NCBI GenBank assembly: GCA_003990745.1
Contig: RBNI01002778.1
Location: 1 to 17,544, forward strand
Length of the DNA: 17,544 nucleotides
From: Jimgerdemannia flammicorona
Taxonomy: Eukaryota > Mucoromycota > Endogonomycetes > Endogonales > Endogonaceae
Reading direction: 5' to 3'
A program made the translations under genes and the position numbers. Below, in pieces: positions 1 through 7,777 of the stretch. Numbering within the stretch: the stretch's first letter is position 1; each line of letters starts with the position of its first letter. The notes under the pieces are model-generated. The model saw only the letters and a program-made list of their open reading frames with translations, searched no databases and was not told the DNA's origin.

Positions 1-108
1 TCTGTAGGGACAATTGTTCCAAGCCCCCCAGGGGGATCAGATAGGGGTGGGGCACTGTGTAGTTTATAGAGGATAGACAGGTTTAATAAAGGATGGAGTT
101 CAAGTGAC

Positions 109-145
<37 letters not shown>
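1..145 (+). mobile_element. LINE copy A, 3' end with poly(A) tail
   Basis: This is the last part of a Tad1-like LINE whose body lies outside the window. It is recognised by comparison with the other LINE ends here. It has the C-run/G-run palindrome at 24-35, an AATAAA at 85-90, the conserved terminal GACTATA at 106-112, and then a 34-base A run at 112-145. The same order of motifs recurs at 13318-13430 and 14916-15038, and in reverse at 5338-5431. The poly(A) tail stops 30 bp before the start of a gag-like frame, so this LINE may have inserted into the 5' part of the Gypsy element. I found no target duplication because the left end is not in the window. Confidence 0.85.
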
Positions 146-147
<2 letters not shown>

Positions 148-174
148 AGATCAAATTAGAAGGTCTTGACAAAG

Positions 175-551
175 ATGTCAAAAGCTAAGAAGGAGAGAGT
201 TGTAAGTGTACAACCTCCAAGCCATCAAAATCACATGTCACCCTCAGAACCAATTTGGAAACTACATGTGAAACTACAAAACAAGTTACTGAAGAGATCA
301 CCTGATTATACAAAATATATCCAAGTTACTGAAGAGATCACCTAATTATACAAAATATATCAGCAAGCATAATAATCTACTATTAAGATATAAGAATACT
401 AGAAGAAGTACTATAACTATAAGACTGATCCTAAATCTCTATAACTAGTTTTAGTATACTGTACTATTACAAAAAGTAACTAAAGTACCAAACTTAAACT
501 GAGATAAGAAGGACCCTATCTCATTTATCAAAGGTTTATGAACCATACTTA
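175..551 (+). pseudogene. Decayed gag-like frame, left part (interrupted by Tc1-like element)
   Basis: An ATG at 175 opens a 56-codon frame beginning MSKAKKERVVSVQPPS and ending at a TAA at 343-345. That stop exists only because a 40-bp tandem duplication (282-361) shifts the frame. If one repeat copy is ignored, the frame runs on to the transposon junction at 551, with TAG at 446-448 and 452-454 and TGA near 512 and 539, all of the kind made from Gln or Trp codons. The first residues are basic and polar. The assignment to gag is an inference from position, from continuity with the right part after the transposon, and from the FLRGLNPQLQQ string there. It could be another retroelement ORF. 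The stretch 146-174 holds nothing I recognise. Confidence 0.45.
282..361 (+). repeat. 40-bp tandem duplication, two copies
   Basis: Copies 282-321 and 322-361 begin CAAGTTACTGAAGAGATCAC and differ at one base, G at 304 against A at 344. A unit of 40 is not a multiple of three, so the duplication shifts the gag-like frame that crosses it. The single difference is a transition of the kind that dominates this window. Confidence 0.95.
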
Positions 552-755
552 CAGTGAGGGATAAAAGTGATCAAATGTTATTTTATTATTATTATTTCAT
601 TTTATTGTAGCTTAAATATGAGTTCTATTAAATTCATATTATAACCAATAATTTAGTAACCCTCAAGCTTCCAAAAAATATTAGTTTTAATTTATTTTAT
701 TAATCTTAAATAAAAGTTTATAGTATTTAAAGTAGGATCACTAATTTGGTTTGGG
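552..755 (+). repeat. Left terminal inverted repeat of Tc1-like element
   Basis: About 200 bp that match the reverse complement of 1925-2136 over almost the whole length, including the AT-rich middle. The outer motif GGGATAAAAGTGATCAAAT lies at 558-576. The match fades at about 750, where the other repeat has a second, inverted motif copy and this one reads ATTTGGTTTGGGC. The inner edge is therefore approximate. Confidence 0.88.
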
Positions 756-867
756 CTATCTTCAGACAGTTGTTTCAGATATAATTATTCTATCACTATG
801 GAATTTTTCTCTATTATTCTTATCAATATACTCTATCAATTCCAACCTTCAAAATATTTTAAAAATA

Positions 868-1891
868 ATGAGAAGGCTCCCCATTGACATTTATAACTGC
901 ATAATCAATATACTATATTCTGGTATATCCATAGGCAAGGTTTCTAAGAAGACAGATATTAGTTATAGATGTGTAGTACAAATAAGGAAGGAGAATTGTA
1001 CCAATATCACTATTGAACCAAAAAATGGCTGCCTATATATACTTACCACTTGTAACTCATTATGGGTAGTTTGCTAAATTATTTTTGACAAGGTCAAAAC
1101 TGCCTCCAAGGTTACCAAATTGATGGAAAAAGTTGGAAAAACTGTCAGCACCAAGACTATATATAGAATGCTGAAAAAAGTATGCATGAAAGCTATTATC
1201 AAGCAAAAAAAACTGAGATTGCTTGTATGCTATAAGAAGGCTCAGTACAAATTCACCCAAAAATACAAGAATTGGACAGTTAATGATTGGAAATATGTCA
1301 TTTTCTCAGATGAGACCAAGATCAACTGCTTTGGCTCTAATGGATGCCTATGAGTGTGGAAGAAATCCAGACCTGGTATACTACTTGAAGACTGCCATAT
1401 GACTAGTACCATTAAATTTGGAGGCAGTTCAGTGAAGATTTGGAGCTATATGTCATATACCAGTATTGGATATGCATGCAAAATAGATGGTAGAATGGAT
1501 GGTGAACTCTACAAAAGTATCCTTGATAATAAACTGAAGAAATCCATCAAATATTTTTAGATGCAGCCAAAAAAAAAAATTATTTTAGCAAGATAAAAAT
1601 CCAAAGTATATATCTAGTTTAGCACAGAAATAGTTCAAAAGCTATTCAATTTACTTATTAGACTGGCTGGTGCAATTGCCCAACCTGAATCCTATAGAAC
1701 ATCTGTGGTGGTATATCAAAAGGAGGCTCAATGTATATGAGAAAGTACCAAAGGAAATACAGGTACTTTGGGAGTAGGTAGAAGATAAGTGGAATGAGAT
1801 TTCTGATAATATTTGTGCTGGATTAGTAGAGAGCATACTGAGACATGTTGTAGCTATATTCAAAGTCAAGGGTGGTTATGTAAAATATTAA
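868..1891 (+). pseudogene. Tc1-like transposase pseudogene (DD34E)
   Basis: The ATG at 868 gives MRRLPIDIYNCIINILYSG, the helix-turn-helix start typical of fungal Tc1 transposases, about 340 codons in total, which is a normal length. The catalytic residues are all visible: Asp at 1309-1311 in FSDETK, Asp at 1592-1594 in a broken FQQD-type motif, and Glu at 1697-1699 in NPIEHLW. Exactly 34 residues separate the last two. The C-terminus ends GGYVKY and TAA, as in the family. Breaks are a TAA near 1075, TGA at 1351-1353, TAG at 1558-1560, TAG at 1586-1588 just before the second Asp, TAG near 1631 and TAG near 1775. A frameshift lies at the A run 1569-1579. Nearly all stops fit C-to-T or G-to-A changes. 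In active relatives it would cut and paste the element at TA sites in the nucleus. Confidence 0.93.
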
Positions 1892-1924
1892 AGTTATCAA
1901 TAAAATGGATATAATAATGCATCA

Positions 1925-2136
1925 GAGACAAAAGTGATCAAATTAGTAATCTTACTTTAAATATCATAAACTTTTATTTATAATTAATAAAATAAATTTA
2001 AACTAATATTTTTTGAAAGCTCTAGGGTTACTAAATTATTAGTTATAATATGAATTTAATAAAACTAATATTTAAGCTATAATAAAATAATAATAATAAT
2101 AATAAGATAATATTTAATCACTTTTGTCTCTCACTA
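1925..2136 (-). repeat. Right terminal inverted repeat with a motif copy at each edge
   Basis: The partner of 552-755. The outer motif, as the reverse complement GAGACAAAAGTGATTAAAT, lies at 2112-2130. An almost identical copy in the opposite orientation, GAGACAAAAGTGATCAAAT, lies at the inner edge (1925-1943). The repeat is thus itself a 212-bp unit with inverted ends, which differs from the direct-repeat arrangement of Sleeping Beauty-type ends. The left repeat has lost, or never had, a good inner copy. Confidence 0.88.
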
Positions 2137-2460
2137 TATCAACTCAAGACCAAGATATACTATAACTATATAAGACCTCATTACTTAGCAGAAGCAAAAT
2201 ACATTTGAACAACCCTGTTTGCTCTATCTGTATCACCTCCATTAGAGAATAACAAATGCTTCATCTGAACTCAAGAAAGCCAATATTGTTGAAACCAATC
2301 TTAAGCTCATCTATATGATAGATATTACTACTAGAAATTATCTTAGATTATATAAAATATCATTTCTGAGAGGTTTGAACCCCCAGCTACAACAATGAGA
2401 GCTCTTGCCCTAGACAAGGATGACCAGTCCTTGCAAATGTGCCAGCAGTCTAAAAAAAAA
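2137..2460 (+). pseudogene. Decayed gag-like frame, right part
   Basis: After the transposon and one TA are removed, this stretch continues the frame opened at 175. The codon phase agrees at the junction (551 joined to 2139). It carries SSELKKANIVETNLKLIYM and then FLRGLNPQLQQ near 2363-2395. That string resembles the conserved C-terminal part of Ty3/Gypsy capsid, where a GL-P motif is followed by a helix. After a TGA at 2396-2398 the likely continuation moves to another frame (RALALDKDDQSLQMCQQS, about 2400-2453), typical of the end of such capsids, and ends at an A run and TAG at 2451-2462. No zinc knuckle is visible. In-frame stops are TAA, TAG, TAG and TGA, consistent with mutated Gln/Trp/Arg codons. 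The gag assignment is moderate only. Confidence 0.5.
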
Positions 2461-2612
2461 TAGAACTAAGACCTATTATTCTTATACAACTACTACTACT
2501 GAGAACAGCCTTAATTTTGCAAGAGACAGAAGTGATGATATCTTTAAAACTAATAATATCAGAAGCTAAAAAACTGCTCAGACTTTATCAGAGATGATGC
2601 CATCAATGGTGA
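2461..2612. other. Possible gag-pol linker, no clear gene
   Basis: A short stretch between the gag-like frame and the LTR-like segment. One frame reads a threonine-rich and polar run (YSYTTTTTENSLNFARDRSD), compatible with the linker after a retroelement capsid, but no protease motif such as D-S/T-G is seen. Confidence 0.3.
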
Positions 2613-3030
2613 TGTCATTAAAGACTACCCAGATAGTATCTAAATCTATAAATAGCTTAGCAGTCATTAGTGTAGCTAGTCTAGCCTTATATAATGTAAC
2701 TGTAAACTAACTCAGCAGTCAGATAATCTCTTGATATATCAGATCACACTTGTACTACATGACTGCATTTCAACTCAGCAAGACACTAAATACTATATCC
2801 ATATTTAGCATAGTCTAGATAGCCCCTCACTAGTATAAATACCCCCTCTTCCAGATCTCAGAATCTCAGACTTAAAGACTTGAATATACAGAATAACCTG
2901 AACACAACTTCTGAGCACTTCCCCACAATATCCCTTTATACAACTGCTCTTAGTATAGCAATATCATGAATAGCAAATAAACTTATTTAATAACCCACAA
3001 ACTACTCTTAAATAAATCTACTCCCCATTA
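2613..3030 (+). repeat. LTR-like segment with TATA box and poly(A) signal
   Basis: The segment begins TGTCATTAAAGACTACC, a start common in fungal Ty3 LTRs. It has TATAAATA at 2834-2841, then a pyrimidine-rich stretch, then AATAAA at 2976-2981 about 140 bp later. That is the U3-R-U5 order of an LTR. The right edge is a guess, with CCCCA at about 3025-3029 as one candidate. No second copy is seen in the window and I found no 5-bp target duplication, so it may be a solo LTR from another element or only a look-alike. If real, it lies where protease and reverse transcriptase would be expected in the Gypsy element. Confidence 0.35.
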
Positions 3031-3345
3031 GATCTCACTCCTAACTCTATTATGAAATTTCCTAATTAGATATTATCTGTAGTAATATGCTAATTCAACT
3101 AAGCTGGTCTTAGTTTCTTGAACTTTCTGAAATATAAAAAATCCTGAATATTCAGAACTAGTCCAAAAAAGGACTTTGGTTGAGATATCAATCTGATCTT
3201 GAAATCAAATAAGCATAGAGGACATACTCTATATAAAATTGATCTTGATCTTAAGAAAATAATCTTCCAGAATATCCAGAACTTCTAGAAAATCCTTCTA
3301 GAACTACATAATAGTTACTCTAACAAGTAACTCTCCTATACAAGT
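3031..3345. other. Unassigned stretch before RNase H
   Basis: AT-rich and full of stops in all frames. I looked for reverse transcriptase motifs (YxDD, the LFGL-type core and the PLT/F-W connection region that normally precede RNase H) and found none. The reverse transcriptase has probably been deleted or replaced here. Confidence 0.4.
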
Positions 3346-3700
3346 GCACAAGAACTAAGAGTCATCCTGACTCAAAAAAAAGATAAAGTAGAATATATTA
3401 TCACATATCTCAGCTAAGAGACCTGAGAAGCTGAAAAAGAATATAAATCCTATAAGTTGGAATGTCTTACAGTCATCTGGGCTATAGAAAAGTTCTACTA
3501 CTATCTTGCTGAAAGATACTTCATTATTCAGACAGACCACTCAGCTCTCACCTAGCTACTAATCACTAGACAATCTAAAGGAATCTAGCCAGATAGATTA
3601 TGAAGTTACAAGCTTATGACATAACCATTATATACTAATCTGGAAGAACCAATACCAATGTAGATGCCCTCTCACAGATATTCTGAAGAACCCCCAACCA
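3346..3700 (+). pseudogene. Ty3/Gypsy RNase H domain, decayed
   Basis: This is the RNase H domain that removes the RNA strand during reverse transcription of Ty3/Gypsy elements. Visible motifs in order are VILTQKKDKVEYII, the AEKEYKSYKLECLTVIWAIEKF block (about 3430-3490), the YYYLAERYFIIQTDHSAL block with its Asp-His at 3535-3540, and then, after a frameshift between 3540 and 3620, KLQAYDITIIY and the linker TNVDALSQ. These correspond closely to the family blocks EKNY-KEcLAvvwAieK-F, F-l-TDHsaL and YD-I-y-pG--N-vADaLSR. There are TAG/TGA stops at expected Trp/Gln positions, and the last Asp-Ala-Leu-Ser block ends at a TGA near 3685. It is followed directly by integrase on the same strand, as in intact elements. 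Confidence 0.88.
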
Positions 3701-4678
3701 GCAAATCAACTATGAATATGAAACTCTACTATAGAATTATCACCTCTCTGGGACAGCAAAAGATGCTCCAATATCTGAAAGAATAGACACAAATGATTAT
3801 CAACAGAATATGGAAACAATTTGAGACTGATAGAGAAATACTGAAGAAAGAAAAGCTATTAGTTATATCTGAATATAAGAAAGAGCAAATAATGAAATCA
3901 GTAGATAAACTTGACTATCTATGAGAAATGAATACTTGTAAAAAGCAAAAAGAACAATATGGTAGCCAGGAATAGAGAAAGATATCAGACAATTTGTCAA
4001 GACCTGTGACAAATATCAGAAACAGAAATAAGACTAATGAAATCAGACTTCAGAATTAGCAGACATAGAACTAGTACTCTTTATATATATTGCAATAGAT
4101 ATAATTGGCCCCTTACTCTTGACTTTAAATAGCAACCAATATATTATTGTCATTATAGACCTTTTCATAAAATAGATAGAGGTAGGACTCTTCAAAGAAG
4201 CCAATACACAGTCAATTGCTAATTTCTTCTATAAAGAAATCATCTGCCAATTCAAAACCTCAATATAAGTAATAACAGACAGAGGAACAGAATTCATAAA
4301 CTAGTTCTTTGAGGTTCTCTATAAGAAGTAAAAGATCCAGCACATTCAGACTATAGCCTATTACTCTCAGAGAAATGGACAAGCAGAAAGAATCAATAAG
4401 ACTCTCAAGAATATTATTACCAAGATCTGCAATAACTATAAAAACTGAGATCACTATCTGCCAATAGTATTATCTACTCTCTGAGATATCTAATTACAAA
4501 GCACCTATTTTATCTCTCAAGAGATACTATTTGGAGAAGAAAACTCACAAGTCTCTGGAGATTATCAAGATAAGAGACAAAGTCCTAGTGTATTGGAATA
4601 TAGTAAAAGCTTTATGATCATAAAAACTCATGCCTAAGTGGGAAGGACCTTACCTTGTATAAGATATAAAAGAAATCA
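3701..4678 (+). pseudogene. Ty3/Gypsy integrase, decayed but with DD35E triad visible
   Basis: Integrase inserts the element's DNA into the host chromosome. The zinc-binding region shows PGIEKDIRQFVKTCDKYQKQK (about 3970-4030). The second Cys of the CxxC pair has become Tyr (TGT to TAT), and the Trp before Pro has become TAG. The catalytic core has Asp in AIDIIGPL (4098-4100), Asp in VITDRGTEF (4278-4280) and Glu in GQAERINKTL (4386-4388), with 35 residues between the last two. The C-terminal part has RDKVLVYWN and the GPY motif KWEGPYLV (about 4634-4662). The frame stops matching at 4678, where LINE B begins, so the end of pol, any chromodomain and the 3' LTR are displaced or lost. At least ten stops are in frame. 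Confidence 0.92.
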
Positions 4679-5320
4679 CAGAGACCTTTCTCTGATATAA
4701 TTTGCATTATATAAAACTTCAGGCAACACTTTTTGATACAACTCAGAGAAAAGGTACTAGGAAAATATCATCAAGTAAGAGTTCTGATAGACATACTGAG
4801 TCAGGTGTATCTGGGGCATTCAGCTAGCAATATGTGGGGAGAAGCTATAACCTAGAGATGGACTCTTTTGAAGGAATAAAGATGGGAGAGAGCTCTGGAG
4901 GGTGACTAGTATCTAGTGGAAATGAGAGAGAATCTGGGCCCCCAAGTTTCACTAACAAGGTGAAGGAGAGTGGATGGCTGGCAGGTGTTCAAGTTAGTAG
5001 AGCTGAGGGGAAAGACAAGGCTAGCTTGGGGAGGGCTGGAGACTCTTTGCTGAGAGAAGTAAGCATAGGAGCTGGAGGAGCTATGGCTGGAGGCAGTAGA
5101 GTGACTGCTGATAGGAGATCAGGAAAAAAAAAGAGATATAACAGTTGATGGTAGAGCTATGCAGGAGGACAGACAGAGGTAAGAAGACCTGGCTGATGGT
5201 ATAATGAGTCTGATGGTGGCCCCATTACTCAAGAAGTCCATCTCAGAGTTTATAGTCATATTGTACTTCCAGGGCTTAGTAGTGATGACAAGGATAGTTC
5301 TGGGGCTGATCTTGAAGCAG

Positions 5321-5337
5321 ATAGCTGGAGTGGCCTC
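5321..5337 (+). repeat. Target duplication, left copy, of the minus-strand LINE fragment
   Basis: The 17-bp ATAGCTGGAGTGGCCTC is repeated exactly at 5495-5511 on the other side of the fragment. LINE C shows the related single-copy site (TGGCTGGGGCAGCATC), so the duplication came from the insertion. Confidence 0.93.
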
Positions 5338-5494
5338 CTTTTTATAGTCCCTTGGACTCCGTCTTTATTACCAGTCTATGAATAATTATACAATATCACC
5401 ACCCATTAACCAATCTCCATCTGGGGGCCCCACCCCACCCCTTCACGTCTAAAGACCACCCTCTCGCCAACAACTCCAACTCTGCCACCACTCT
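5338..5494 (-). mobile_element. 5'-truncated LINE 3' end with 17-bp target duplication
   Basis: Read on the minus strand this is the terminal 157 bp of the same LINE family. It has the GGGGCCCCC palindrome (5421-5431), a TAATAAA and the terminal GGGACTATAAAAAG. It is closest to the end of copy B at 14916-15012. The flanks ATAGCTGGAGTGGCCTC at 5321-5337 and 5495-5511 are identical. LINE C has the uninterrupted site at about 8255-8272. The fragment holds three CpGs in 157 bp, whereas the rest of the window has almost none, and the target duplication has no mismatch. Both point to a late insertion after most of the mutation had happened. Confidence 0.93.
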
Positions 5495-5830
5495 ATAGCT
5501 GGAGTGGCCTCAGTAAAGTTCCTGAAGAGACTAGAGAGAGTAGAGGTGGGCTTTGAGAAAGCTACTCTCTTGGAGGAGGTGATCAAGACAGCTGACTATA
5601 GGAGAGATTGTAGTTCCAATAGCTTGCTGTTTGAGGTGAGACCCCAGAGTAGTTCAGTTACTGGTAAAGAGAGTGCTCATAGTGATGGCAGTTGAGATGA
5701 GGAGGAGGGTAGAGGAGGTTATAGCAGTATATGGTGAGGTGGTTGATATTGGCTTCCAGGTCTGAGAGGGGACCTCATTTAGGACAGGAGATATAGATGT
5801 CAGGCCTAGTAGAGTACTTGTAGAGACTGG

Positions 5831-7599
5831 AGTAGATATACTAGAGAGAGACTTCAATATAGTATATTCAGTATAGGTGGATAGAACAGATAGAAAAAGA
5901 AATGCTAGAGACAGAAGTAGTGGCCTAGAAGGTTAGGAAAAAGTAGAGCAACTTGGATTCTTGGTGGATGCTGATCAAGCTATATAGAGGAATAGGAGGG
6001 TCTATATCCATTGAGTGGGTAGACTTGAAATAAGATAGACTGGGTACTGATAGCCAATTATTGGGGTCTGGATATCTGGAAGTCCCTGGAGGTTGAGTGG
6101 TGTCTGTGGTCAGACTACTGAGATTTGTTAGAATATGGTTAATTTGGGAGAAGTAGAGATGGGTCTAGACATTGGTGCCTTAATTCCTTCTTACTAGCTG
6201 AGAAGGAGTTGTGAGATACATGAGCTGAGGACATTGGGCAGAAAGTGGATGATTGGATTTATGAAGGCACCTCTGTGGATATTCAATGAGTGAGGTTAAA
6301 GAAGACTGCTAGAATTTACTGGAGTGAAGCTGATAAGGTAGCTAGAAGATAACAGTAGAGGAGGGTGATCTGGACATCTGCTAGATTAGTCTGGCTTCAG
6401 GAGAATTGGGTGAATCTTTTGACCTTGGAGGGAATTGAGGATTGAAGGCTACTGTAAGTAAGACTGGAGGTTGCTGAGCTATAACAGATATTGAAGGAGG
6501 AAAAAGAGACCCATGTATAAGGAATGGCTGTACAGTTGTACTGACAGGGGCTGGAGGAGAGAGAGAGATCCTCTAAGTATCTTTTGAGGTATCTGTAGAC
6601 AAGAAAGGTGAGGCAGTGGTGGGAGGAGGTATTGGGTTCTGATGGGCTATTGGTGCATGGCTCATAAAATATTTTGGGCATGCTGAAAGAGAGATGGAGC
6701 AGTTTATAGAGTGAGAAGAAGGGTGGGGTCAATGCAGTCACTATTGCAAATACTTTAGAGAAGTAGCACTCACTATAAGTAGATGGGCTAGACAATTTAA
6801 TATTGCTAGTTCAGAAGAAGATGATCCTTTAGATTCTTGCTATGACTTCACTAGATACTATACTAGATAAGGATCATCTGCTCTGGAATTTCTGAAAGAA
6901 GATAGTGGGAGTCCCTGAGGTACTGGGAGAGATGATAGCACTTTGTGACTTGATATTATAGTCTAGAAAGTAGATGGGGGAGCAGGATCTGGGGTTAGTA
7001 GCACTGCTGTATAAGAATAAGAGTAGGAGGAAGAATTGGAAGAACTGGTGACTAATTATGCTTCTAGATATAGATAGAAAGATGGTTATAAAGGTAGTTG
7101 TGGTAAGGCTGTAGAAGGTGGCTCAACAAGTCCTAGGTGAGGAACAGTAGAGCTTTAATAGAGGCTGGCTCATCAGAGATAGTATAGCTTATATTCATAG
7201 TATTATTAAGGGGACTTGAGCCTGTAGGCTAGAGGGGAGACTGGTCTTTCTGGATCAGGAGAAGGCCTATGACTACATCTAGTGGGTCTGATTGGTATAC
7301 TGGATATGATTAGAGTCCCCCAGTTATTCTGAGAGTCAATAATCAATCTACTAAATGGGAATAGGGTAGCACTTATGTACAATAATCATCAGGGGGTAAC
7401 ATTCTCTCTAAATAGAGATGTTCTCCAGGGGGACCCACTGTTCTCTATTTTGTATGCTTTGTCCTTAAAGCTATTGATGAATAGGATTCAGTATAAGATG
7501 GTAGGACTTTTTATATTTGAAATTGTCTAGAAGGTTGGGGTCTTTGTAAATAATATAGTAGTGAGCCTTAGGTTAATTACTAATATAGGGGCCCTTCAG
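5831..7599 (+). pseudogene. LINE B ORF2, endonuclease remnant and reverse transcriptase (left part)
   Basis: The endonuclease begins mid-domain at GVDI---RDFN (about 5828-5860), because the internal deletion removed its N-terminal half. The SDY form of the usual SDH motif is seen near 6110. The reverse transcriptase has FLDQEKAYDY (motif A, about 7247-7276), LQGDPLFS (motif B, changed from PQGDPLSP by C-to-T) and FVNNIVV (7543-7563) where the active FVDDMVV is expected. Both motif C aspartates have therefore become asparagine. Frames change between motifs A and C, and many TAG/TGA stops are present. The frame ends at GALQ, the LINE C insertion site, and continues with GALQETVEWY at 13435 onward. 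Confidence 0.88.
7585..7599 (+). repeat. Target site duplication of LINE C, left copy
   Basis: ATAGGGGCCCTTCAG here and ATAGGAGCTCTTCAG at 13431-13445 flank LINE C. The two copies differ by one G/A and one C/T transition. On the right the duplication directly follows the poly(A) tail. Confidence 0.9.
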
Positions 7600-7777
7600 T
7601 GTATACCTTTCTCAGTTATTACTCATGTTACACACACTTTTACAACACACTTTCAAGCATTTATTGAAGAAAGGTACTAAGGCAATAGCAATCAACAAGC
7701 AAGCTGATATATATACTAGGTCAGATGGACCTAGAGCCTTTGACTGGCAATATGTTAGATGTGGGTATGGACTAGGG
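7600..7777 (+). promoter_or_regulatory. LINE C 5' leader
   Basis: The leader lies between the insertion boundary and the ORF1 ATG. In active LINEs this region carries the internal promoter, but I see no recognisable promoter box. It aligns with 4679-4857 of copy B along its whole length, which shows that both copies have a full 5' end. Confidence 0.6.

Larger units (their letters stand above)
552..2136 (+). mobile_element. Tc1-like DNA transposon, inactivated
   Basis: A 1585-bp element flanked by TA at 550-551 and 2137-2138. The left end starts CAGTGAGGGATAAAAGTG. The right end, read inward on the other strand, starts TAGTGAGAGACAAAAGTG, so the usual terminal C has become T. The terminal inverted repeats are about 200 bp, long for fungal Tc1 elements. 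One transposase with a DD34E triad lies between them (868-1891). The size, TA duplication, CAGT end and DD34E spacing together identify the Tc1 branch of Tc1/mariner. The element sits inside a gag-like frame that reads through once the element and one TA are removed. It is dead, with several stops and a frameshift. Confidence 0.93.
4858..5830 (+). pseudogene. LINE B ORF1 (gag-like), truncated and interrupted
   Basis: The start is chosen at ATG 4858 because MDSFEG here matches MGSFSG at the start of ORF1 in LINE C, and the following residues (SFTNKVKESGW against SFADILKNSKW) align. A TGA lies at 4903-4905. A basic GKKKR stretch near 5120-5135 follows, as in copy C. The frame is broken again by the 157-bp insertion plus its 17-bp duplication at 5338-5511. 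After it, ASVKFLKRLERVEVGF matches copy C closely. It then runs into the internal deletion, so the C-terminal half of ORF1 is missing and is joined to endonuclease. It would have been an RNA-binding gag-like protein; no zinc knuckle is visible. Confidence 0.75.
4679..7599 (+). mobile_element. LINE copy B, left part (Tad1-like, host of LINE C)
   Basis: Aligned by eye, this stretch follows LINE C from its first bases: CCTTTCTC at 4685-4692 here and 7606-7613 there. It keeps the same order through the 5' leader, ORF1 start, endonuclease and reverse transcriptase. Two differences stand out: a 157-bp minus-strand insertion (5338-5494), and an internal deletion near 5810-5835 that removes what corresponds to about 8575-10143 of copy C. 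Allowing for both, the lengths agree to within a few tens of bases, which supports the start near 4679. It stops at 7599 at the insertion site of LINE C and resumes at 13446. No clear target duplication could be matched between 4679 and 15039. Confidence 0.85.

Noticed and set aside
1060..1260. Minus-strand open frame opposite the transposase
   Set aside because: A shadow of the transposase coding strand; it has no motif of its own.
2613..3030. 5' LTR of the Gypsy element at 3346-4678
   Set aside because: No matching 3' LTR was found and no primer-binding site is clear, so it is listed only as LTR-like and not linked to that element.
4260..4454. Minus-strand open frame across the integrase
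   Set aside because: It lies opposite the DD35E core, which is clearly coding on the plus strand.
6397..6795. 132-residue minus-strand open frame, rich in Ser, Pro, Tyr and Leu
   Set aside because: It is the complement of LINE B ORF2. Purine-rich coding strands give long pyrimidine-rich frames on the other side, and similar ones lie opposite LINE C (for example 13062-13382 and 12307-12612).
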